Under the pieces are notes generated by a model. That model was not told the DNA's origin and did not search any database. It saw nothing but the letters and a program-made list of their open reading frames with translations. This document shows positions 44,511 to 50,241 of a stretch of DNA of 50,241 bases, piece after piece. Numbering within the stretch: position 1 is the stretch's first letter; the number at the start of each line of letters is the position of its first letter. A program made the position numbers and the translations under genes. Origin of the DNA: Flavobacteriaceae bacterium (GTDB lineage Bacteria > Bacteroidota > Bacteroidia > Flavobacteriales > Flavobacteriaceae); the NCBI GenBank assembly GCA_030830005.1, contig JAURNV010000015.1, positions 1-50,241 of the forward strand, given 5' to 3'.

Positions 44511-47060
44511 TTAGAATTGTTGACCTATAATAAAATGTGTTTCCCATCCGTGAGGATTTAAATCATTATCAGTAGCACTGTCAAACCCATATCCAAAATC
44601 TATGCCTAACAGACCAAATGCGGGCATAAATATACGAATACCGAATCCTGCAGAGCGTTTACTGTTAAACGGATTAAATTCCCGAAAATTGCTATATCCA
44701 TTACCCGCCTCTAAGAAACCTAATGCAAATATCGAAGCGCTGGGCTTTAAAGTAATTGGATAGCGTAGCTCCAAGGAAAACTTATTGTAAACGGTTGATC
44801 CATCATTATCAGAAAGGGATTGATTTTCATATCCTCGAAGCGCAATCATTTCTCTTCCATCTAGTGCGTATTGAGCTAGACCATCGCCTCCCAAATAGTA
44901 ACGTTCAAAAGGGATTAAACCGCGATCAGTGTTATAAGCGCCCAAAAATCCAAATTCGGCATGTGTTTTTAAGATAAGTTTATCAATGATACTAGTATAC
45001 CAACTTCCTTCAAAATTGAGTTTATAATATTCTAACCAGCGAAACTTTTCTTGATCAATTTTTTCTCTATTTGGTGTGCCGTTAGCATTTTGGAATTCCG
45101 ACTGATTTTCCAAGTTAGCATAATCCACATTATCAACTAATGAATACGGAAAAGTCAGCTTGGCTCCAATTGTAAATGTTGAGCCTCCAACAGGGAATAT
45201 AGGGTTGGTGTAGGTGTTGTTGCGTGAAAGGGCAACAGCATAGAATAAGTTATTAGAGATACCATCTCCAAACGTAAATAGGCCTGTGTAGTAGTTGTTA
45301 AGATCAAAATGCTGGTAACCAATGGTTTGAGAAAGCGTAAAATAATCATCGGGCACCTGTAATCTTTTGGCTAAACCAAAATTAACTCCTTTGATTTTAA
45401 AATATTGATTTTTATCTGCTAATCCCGTAGTAAAATTATAGCGGTATTGTGTAGTTAGTGAAACAGAAGTTGAAAAACGTACGGGTTGTTCGCCCCCAAG
45501 CCAAGGCTCTGCAAATGAAAAACTGTAAGTTTCAAAAAATCTACTTTTTTGAAGTCGCAATGAAAGTTGCTGTCCATCACCCATAGGAACAGGTTTGTAT
45601 TCTTCTTTATTCCAAATGTTGCGTATTGAGAAATTATTAAAAGAAAGCCCAAGCGTTCCTATAAAACCGCCCCCTCCGTAGCCCCCTTGTAGCTCAATTT
45701 GACTTGCTCCTTTTTCCGTTAGACCATACTCAATATCAACCGTTCCTGCATTGGGATCAACATTTTTAAAATCTGGAGAAATGGATTCTGCATCAAAAAA
45801 GCCCAATTGCCCAAGTTCACGAACTGATCGCACCACTTTGTCTTTACTATATAATTCTCCTGGGCGGGTTCGGATTTCTCTGTAAATCACATGGTCATTA
45901 GTACGATCATTTCCACGCACCGATATTCGGTTAAAAAAGGCGGGTTTGCCTTCTGTGATACGGATTTCAAAATTTATAGTATCGTTAGCAGCGCTTACCT
46001 CAACGGGATTGATGCTTGAGAACAAATAGCCATTGTTTTGGTATAAGTTTGTTAAATCCTCACCATCGGGTTTGGTTTGGTCAGCAATTCGTTTGCGAAG
46101 CAAAACACCGTTATAAGTATCGCCGGGTTTTAGCCCCAAAATACGCGATAGCTGCACATCACTATATACCGAATTACCAACAAAGTTGATGTCGCCGAAA
46201 TAATATTTATTTCCCTCCTGCAAGCTCAAAGCTACATCTATATTGTTCTTATCAATCAAAACAGTGTCCGAAACAATACGCGCATCTCTGTACCCCTTTT
46301 CTTTATAAAAATCAACTAAAGACTTGAGATCTTCTTCATAATCCCCCTCGATATATTTGGAACGTTTCCAAAAACGACCAGGAAATTTAACGCGTGTATT
46401 TTTTAGGTTTTTTCGAAGTCTTTTGTCGCTAAAAACCTCATTTCCATCAAAGCTTATTGAACGTACTTTAACTCGTTCACCACGATCTAATGAAACAAGT
46501 AACTTCTGGTTATTTACACCTGTAGTATCAGGCTTGGTGTCAATAGTAACCTTGGCGTTAAGAAACCCTTCTTTCTTAAATTTATTTTCTATGTAGTTTC
46601 TGGTGGTAGCCAAAAAGTTCTTGCTGATTTTTTTCCCTTTCTTGATGTCGGTGTCTTTAACAATTGACTCAATTTTACCTTTTTTCACACCTAAAATGGT
46701 ATAATCAGAAAGGGTAGGCAATTCTTGTATGTAGAGTTCCAAATCTGCTACATCACCTTCGATCTTGGTGATAAAAAACTCAATATCACTGAAAAGCTCA
46801 AGCTTCCACAGTTTATTAATGGTTGCACTAATTTCTTCTCCAGGAATACGAATACGTTGTCCTTTTCTTAGCCCTGTGTATGCGATTACCGTTTGGGGAC
46901 TAAAACTTTTAACTCCTGTGACAGTAATTTCACCGAGTTCATATTCTTTTCCTTTATCAAAGGAGGTCTGTTGTGCGGTTAGGGGTGTTCCTAGCAGCCA
47001 AAGACATAAAAGAAAAGTATAGAGGAAATAGTTAGTTAAGTTGTTCGCTTGTTTTTCCAA
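44511..47060 (-). CDS. bamA: Outer-membrane protein assembly factor BamA
   Basis: An 849-residue protein: signal peptide (cleavage near TAQQ, about residue 31), POTRA repeats (about 35-420; for example YELGEITVTGVKSFSPQTVIAYTGL and DINFVGNSVYSDVQLSRILGLKPGDTYNG), and a 16-strand barrel that ends HFIIGQQF with a terminal Phe. The barrel holds the family VRGY-like motif as ALRGYENQSL. It folds and inserts outer-membrane beta-barrels, which would include the barrel-fused enzyme of this window. The start overlaps uppS by 29 bases. Confidence 0.95.
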   Translation of the reverse strand: MEKQANNLTNYFLYTFLLCLWLLGTPLTAQQTSFDKGKEYELGEITVTGVKSFSPQTVIAYTGLRKGQRIRIPGEEISATINKLWKLELFSDIEFFITKIEGDVADLELYIQELPTLSDYTILGVKKGKIESIVKDTDIKKGKKISKNFLATTRNYIENKFKKEGFLNAKVTIDTKPDTTGVNNQKLLVSLDRGERVKVRSISFDGNEVFSDKRLRKNLKNTRVKFPGRFWKRSKYIEGDYEEDLKSLVDFYKEKGYRDARIVSDTVLIDKNNIDVALSLQEGNKYYFGDINFVGNSVYSDVQLSRILGLKPGDTYNGVLLRKRIADQTKPDGEDLTNLYQNNGYLFSSINPVEVSAANDTINFEIRITEGKPAFFNRISVRGNDRTNDHVIYREIRTRPGELYSKDKVVRSVRELGQLGFFDAESISPDFKNVDPNAGTVDIEYGLTEKGASQIELQGGYGGGGFIGTLGLSFNNFSIRNIWNKEEYKPVPMGDGQQLSLRLQKSRFFETYSFSFAEPWLGGEQPVRFSTSVSLTTQYRYNFTTGLADKNQYFKIKGVNFGLAKRLQVPDDYFTLSQTIGYQHFDLNNYYTGLFTFGDGISNNLFYAVALSRNNTYTNPIFPVGGSTFTIGAKLTFPYSLVDNVDYANLENQSEFQNANGTPNREKIDQEKFRWLEYYKLNFEGSWYTSIIDKLILKTHAEFGFLGAYNTDRGLIPFERYYLGGDGLAQYALDGREMIALRGYENQSLSDNDGSTVYNKFSLELRYPITLKPSASIFALGFLEAGNGYSNFREFNPFNSKRSAGFGIRIFMPAFGLLGIDFGYGFDSATDNDLNPHGWETHFIIGQQF

Positions 47061-47769
47061 ATCGACGTTCTCTTTTTTGATAACTTAAAATTGCCCGCTG
47101 TAATGATTGCTCATCAAACTCCGGCCAAAGCTCGTCAGTAAAGTAAAGTTCTGCATAGGCAATTTGCCACAACAAAAAGTTACTAATGCGAACTTCACCA
47201 CTTGTGCGGATGAGTAAATCTACATCAGGTAAATTTTGCGTGTAAAGATGCTCATTAATTATGGTTTCATCAATACTTTCAACAGGAATTATATTATTTT
47301 TAACTTTTAAGCTAATTTGCTTTACAGCCTGCTCAATTTCTTCTCTTGCCCCATAACTAAGAGCAAGAGTCAAATGCATGCCAGAGTTTCCTTGAGTTTT
47401 GATGATTACCTCCTGAAGTTCTTTCTGTACGTTATTTGGCAACTTACCTAAGGAACCTATTGCACTAAGCTTAATGTTGTTTGTCGTCATTCGTTCTAGT
47501 TCGTTACGTAAACTTCTCACCAACAACAGCATTAAAGTAGATATTTCTGTTTTGGGGCGACTCCAATTTTCGGTCGAAAAGGCATATAGTGTTAGGTGCT
47601 TTATTCCCAATTTGGCTACAGCCTCTACGGTTTTACGAACCGCTTTTGCTCCTGCCTCGTGTCCTCGAACACGTATTTTTCCTTGCTTTTGTGCCCAACG
47701 CCCATTTCCATCCATAATTATGGCAATGTGTTGCGGTAATTCGTTATGATTAATTTCCTCTAGATTCAT
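47032..47769 (-). CDS. uppS: Isoprenyl transferase (undecaprenyl diphosphate synthase)
   Basis: A 245-residue cis-prenyltransferase. HIAIIMDGNGRWAQKQGKIRVRGHEAGA contains the catalytic Asp and pyrophosphate-binding residues. LTLYAFSTENWSRPKTEI and LIRTSGEVRISNFLLWQIAYAELYF are the remaining signatures. It makes the lipid carrier for cell-wall synthesis. It overlaps bamA and is preceded eight bases upstream by the DUF6089 gene. Confidence 0.96.
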   Translation of the reverse strand: MNLEEINHNELPQHIAIIMDGNGRWAQKQGKIRVRGHEAGAKAVRKTVEAVAKLGIKHLTLYAFSTENWSRPKTEISTLMLLLVRSLRNELERMTTNNIKLSAIGSLGKLPNNVQKELQEVIIKTQGNSGMHLTLALSYGAREEIEQAVKQISLKVKNNIIPVESIDETIINEHLYTQNLPDVDLLIRTSGEVRISNFLLWQIAYAELYFTDELWPEFDEQSLQRAILSYQKRERRFGKTSEQLN

Positions 47770-47777
47770 TAATTATT

Positions 47778-48467
47778 TTATCTACAACAAGGTAATCTTC
47801 CAAAGGCGTAAGTTATAGAAATCCCTGAAAATACCAACCAATCGCTGCTTAAACTCGTAGAAAAGGGTGTGGCAGAGGGCTGTTTGCTTCGGTCGGGAAA
47901 ACTTCCATCCAAATTATCGGTAAGCGTAAATTGAGGTTGCACTTCTGCAGCAATCACCCAATATTGCCCTAAATTGAATTTAACACCAACCCCAAAAGGA
48001 ACGCTTATCGTCATGTTTCTTCCCTGAGACCAAGCAGTGGTTTCGGTTAGCATAAAATACAAATCGTCTACAATCATACGTTGTATTCCTACATGCAAAA
48101 AGGGCGTCCAAGATGTGCCAAAATCTCCAATGGGAAGGGGTACATAATTAACTTCTAAGCCTACGCCCAATGCATTAAATGTGTTTGAGAACGTATACTC
48201 ACGATCTTTACGAAAAGGGTTGGTTGAATCACGATCATTACCACTAAAATCCCCAGTACTAAATTGCACACGTAAGGAAATACGGTCATTAAAATTTCTT
48301 TTGTAAATGAAGCCATAGCCTAAGTGTTTTGGGTTAAAGTATTGGGTATTTCCTACTTCACCGATATAATTTACACCCCCAACCAGAATACCAATTTCAT
48401 GACGTTGAGCATGAGTTAGCGTCAAGCTAAACCCTATCAAAACACACCAAAAAACATTTTTTTTCAT
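47778..48467 (-). CDS. DUF6089-like outer-membrane beta-barrel protein
   Basis: A 229-residue protein with a signal peptide (MKKNVFWCVLIGFSLTLTHAQ) and alternating beta strands: HEIGILVGGVNYIGEVG, YGFIYKRNFNDRISLRVQF, LGVGLEVNYVPL and PFGVGVKFNLGQYWVIAAEVQPQ. The placement between nadK and uppS-bamA is the usual location of DUF6089 genes in Flavobacteriia. Function is unknown; a small envelope barrel is likely. Confidence 0.82.
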   Translation of the reverse strand: MKKNVFWCVLIGFSLTLTHAQRHEIGILVGGVNYIGEVGNTQYFNPKHLGYGFIYKRNFNDRISLRVQFSTGDFSGNDRDSTNPFRKDREYTFSNTFNALGVGLEVNYVPLPIGDFGTSWTPFLHVGIQRMIVDDLYFMLTETTAWSQGRNMTISVPFGVGVKFNLGQYWVIAAEVQPQFTLTDNLDGSFPDRSKQPSATPFSTSLSSDWLVFSGISITYAFGRLPCCR

Positions 48468-48511
48468 ACAAAAGGGTGTATGCTATAAACAGAAAATCTT
48501 TAGATTTATTG

Positions 48512-49381
48512 TTAATTACGCTTGTCTTGCCCCCATAAAAGCTTGTTTCTAAGGGTGTCAAAAAACCCATGTTGTTTTGGACGAATGAATACCATTGGAC
48601 AGCTAGCTTTTTTTATCTGAATCCGCGAATTCATGGGTATTGAAAATAAGCGTGTGTCAAGGGAAAGCGAATGGGTATTCCCTCTACCCTCTACTTGCGT
48701 TTCAATTTCTACATCATCGGCAACGACCAATGGGCGTGCGTTTAAATTGTGTGGAGCAATGGGGGTAAGCACAAGGCTTTTACTTTCAGGGGCAATGATG
48801 GGCCCTCCGCTGCTAAGGGAATAACCAGTAGATCCAGTTGGTGTAGCCACCACAAGACCGTCTGCCCAATATACATTTAGATAATCACCGTTAATTTTTG
48901 TATTTATGGTAATCATAGACGTAGTGTTTTCTCTAGCAACTGAAATTTCGTTTAACGCTAAAGGAAAGGCTTCTAACTCAGGATGAGGAGGCACTGTTTT
49001 TATTTCCAACACACTTCGCTCTTCGGTTGTATAATTTTTCGAAAGGATATCATTCAAGCAGGCATCAATTTCGTTGGGCTGTATGGTAGCCAAAAACCCT
49101 AATCTTCCAGTATTGATACCAATAAGAGGTATTTTTGATTCACGAATAAAGTTGAGTGCTCTTAGCACGGTACCGTCGCCCCCAACCGCAAAAAACACAG
49201 CTGTTTCAGGGGAGATGTCTTTGTGAGATTCAAAAGCTGAAACACCCTTTTGGGGCGTATGTTTAAGCAGTTCTTTTTCAACTTGGAGCGCAACATTTTT
49301 TTGAATAAAAAAAGTAATAATTCGAGATACAATTTCTAATGTTGCATGATCATAAACCGAGCTGTATACCGCTACTTTCAT
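48512..49381 (-). CDS. nadK: NAD kinase
   Basis: A 289-residue NAD kinase making NADP. FAVGGDGTVLRALNFIRE has the catalytic GGDGT, followed by GINTGRLGFLATI, NEISVARE and VATPTGSTGYSLSSGGPII. It heads the minus-strand envelope block (nadK-DUF6089-uppS-bamA-ompH-ompH). A TAACTTTG -7 box lies four bases before the ATG. In many related genomes a CBS-domain gene sits between nadK and pdxJ; here there is none. Confidence 0.95.
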   Translation of the reverse strand: MKVAVYSSVYDHATLEIVSRIITFFIQKNVALQVEKELLKHTPQKGVSAFESHKDISPETAVFFAVGGDGTVLRALNFIRESKIPLIGINTGRLGFLATIQPNEIDACLNDILSKNYTTEERSVLEIKTVPPHPELEAFPLALNEISVARENTTSMITINTKINGDYLNVYWADGLVVATPTGSTGYSLSSGGPIIAPESKSLVLTPIAPHNLNARPLVVADDVEIETQVEGRGNTHSLSLDTRLFSIPMNSRIQIKKASCPMVFIRPKQHGFFDTLRNKLLWGQDKRN

Positions 49382-49385
49382 AAAG

Positions 49386-49393
49386 CAAAGTTA
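49386..49393 (-). promoter_or_regulatory. TAnnTTTG -7 box (TAACTTTG) for nadK
   Basis: The minus-strand box ends four bases before the nadK ATG, predicting an almost leaderless transcript for the whole envelope block. Confidence 0.4.
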
Positions 49394-49423
49394 GACCAAA
49401 ATGTCCAAAGGCACATAATGTTG

Positions 49424-49431
49424 TATTTTTG
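49424..49431 (+). promoter_or_regulatory. TAnnTTTG -7 box (TATTTTTG) for pdxJ
   Basis: The box lies 33 bases before ATG 49465 in the 83-base divergent region with nadK. Confidence 0.4.
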
Positions 49432-49464
49432 CACTAAAATACCCTATTCTTTTAATGTGTTTCC

Positions 49465-50184
49465 ATGACTAAATTAAGCGTAAACATTAATAAAATTGCC
49501 ACTTTGCGGAATGCCCGTGGTGGTAATCAACCCAACATAGTTCAAGTAGCCCTTGATGCTCAAGCATTTGGAGCACACGGAATTACAGTTCATCCCAGAC
49601 CCGACGAGAGACACATCACCTACAAGGATGTACACGACTTGCCTGCTGTTATTTCAACCGAATTTAATATTGAAGGGAATCCCATTCCTAAATTTATTGA
49701 TTTGGTGTGTAGTGTGAAGCCAAACCAAGTAACCCTTGTCCCTGATGCTCCTGATGAAATTACATCGAATGCAGGATGGGATACTATTAAAAACCGTTCT
49801 TTTTTAGAGGAAGTCATTCAAGAGTTTAAGCAACATGGTATTCGAACCTCCATTTTTTTAGACCCTAACATAATTCAAGTTGAGGCTGCCGCAAAAACAG
49901 GGACAGATCGTATCGAGTTATACACTGAATCTTATGCTGAAGGATTTGCTGAAAATCGACAAAAGGCGATTGCACCATTTATTAAGGCAGCTCAAAGAGC
50001 AAAAGAAGTAGGCATTGGTCTAAACGCGGGGCATGATTTGAGTTTAGAAAACATCGAATACTTTGCGCAAAATATACCTGGATTGCTTGAAGTTTCTATT
50101 GGTCATGCGCTTGTTTGTGAATCCCTTTATTTGGGACTTGAAAATGTGATTAATCAATATATTGCTAAACTATCGAGACAATAG
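49465..50184 (+). CDS. pdxJ: Pyridoxine 5'-phosphate synthase
   Basis: A 239-residue TIM-barrel enzyme for the last ring-closing step of DXP-dependent vitamin B6 synthesis. LSVNINKIATLRNARGGNQPNIVQ, ITVHPRPDERHITYKDV, QVTLVPD and GLNAGHDLSLENI are diagnostic. It is divergent from nadK. The downstream alpha/beta hydrolase frame overlaps its last codons, so the two are probably coupled. Confidence 0.96.
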   Translation: MTKLSVNINKIATLRNARGGNQPNIVQVALDAQAFGAHGITVHPRPDERHITYKDVHDLPAVISTEFNIEGNPIPKFIDLVCSVKPNQVTLVPDAPDEITSNAGWDTIKNRSFLEEVIQEFKQHGIRTSIFLDPNIIQVEAAAKTGTDRIELYTESYAEGFAENRQKAIAPFIKAAQRAKEVGIGLNAGHDLSLENIEYFAQNIPGLLEVSIGHALVCESLYLGLENVINQYIAKLSRQ

Positions 50185-50241
50185 TCCATAGCAGCGTTGT
50201 GGGGCAGGGAGAGCCATTGCTGATTTTGCACGGATTTTTAG
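50172..50241 (+). CDS. Start of an alpha/beta-fold hydrolase, cut by the window end
   Basis: A frame different from pdxJ reads ...VHSSVVGQGEPLLILHGFL to the last base. GxGxPLLxLHGF is the standard start of alpha/beta hydrolases (strand 3 and the oxyanion-hole HG). No ATG lies in this frame after the stop at 50166-50168. The only early codons are ATC 50172, ATA 50181 and GTG 50199, so the true start is uncertain. A hydrolase next to pdxJ is common in Flavobacteriia, which supports the call. Confidence 0.6.
   Translation, partial: METIVHSSVVGQGEPLLILHGFL

Noticed and set aside
1-50241. CRISPR array, insertion sequence, prophage or toxin-antitoxin module
   Set aside because: No regularly spaced repeats, transposase or integrase motifs, phage genes or paired small toxin/antitoxin frames were recognised on either strand.

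Overview
The window looks like chromosomal DNA from a marine member of the Flavobacteriia (Bacteroidota). The supporting signs are low GC, lipoproteins typical of polysaccharide-utilisation loci (PULs), TAnnTTTG -7 boxes, paired OmpH/Skp genes beside bamA, DUF4286 and DUF6089 genes, and an OlsF-type acyltransferase. Genes are tightly packed. Several convergent pairs overlap or abut (GH3-downstream lipoprotein/YeeZ-like gene, ssb/HDAC, ACT-like gene/mfd, olsF/arsC, carbonic anhydrase/murI), which suggests a compact genome. No transposase, integrase, CRISPR array or rRNA was seen.

Region 1 (1-17822, all + strand) is the downstream part of a PUL for beta-1,3/1,6-glucan, most likely laminarin. 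It holds, in order: the end of a glycan-binding protein; a clan GH-A TIM-barrel enzyme fused to an outer-membrane-type beta-barrel; a surface glycan-binding lipoprotein; a GH16 laminarinase lipoprotein; a large cytoplasmic GH149-type beta-1,3-glucan phosphorylase; a GH17 lipoprotein; a GH30 lipoprotein; an MFS (GPH-type) sugar transporter fused to a GH17 domain; a second soluble GH17; and a GH3 lipoprotein carrying an EF-hand pair. Signal sequences sort these into outer membrane/periplasm (barrel fusion, GH16, GH17, GH30, GH3), inner membrane (MFS-GH17) and cytoplasm (GH17, GH149). This predicts debranching and cutting outside, import of oligosaccharides, and further cutting plus phosphorolysis inside. 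SusC/SusD genes, if present, lie upstream of the window. The MFS-GH17 gene is split by an apparent one-base loss exactly at a CCCTTTT heptamer.

Region 2 (17864-31153) carries a small lipoprotein, a YeeZ-like dehydrogenase, a CBS-domain protein, a short SSB, an HDAC-family deacetylase, metG without its usual C-terminal tRNA-binding domain, a probable uridine-kinase-like gene remnant, yraN, an ACT-like protein, mfd, a GNAT acetyltransferase overlapping an aspartate kinase, and an OlsF-like bifunctional acyltransferase.

Region 3 (31150-39529, - strand) is mostly housekeeping: arsC-like phosphatase, 2-hydroxyacid dehydrogenase, mgtE, rsmA, DUF4286, serS, ribF, pth, rplY and prs. A tRNA-Leu(CAA) gene and a secreted protein of unknown function follow.

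Region 4 (40752-50241) has a NifU/Nfu scaffold, a gamma carbonic anhydrase-like protein, murI, and the envelope-assembly block ompH-ompH-bamA-uppS-DUF6089-nadK on the - strand. Divergent pdxJ follows, then the first codons of an alpha/beta hydrolase at the window edge.

The most novel-looking material is in the PUL: two enzyme-transporter fusions (one per membrane), the frameshift at a slippery heptamer, and the calcium-binding-type insertion beside the predicted active site of the GH3.
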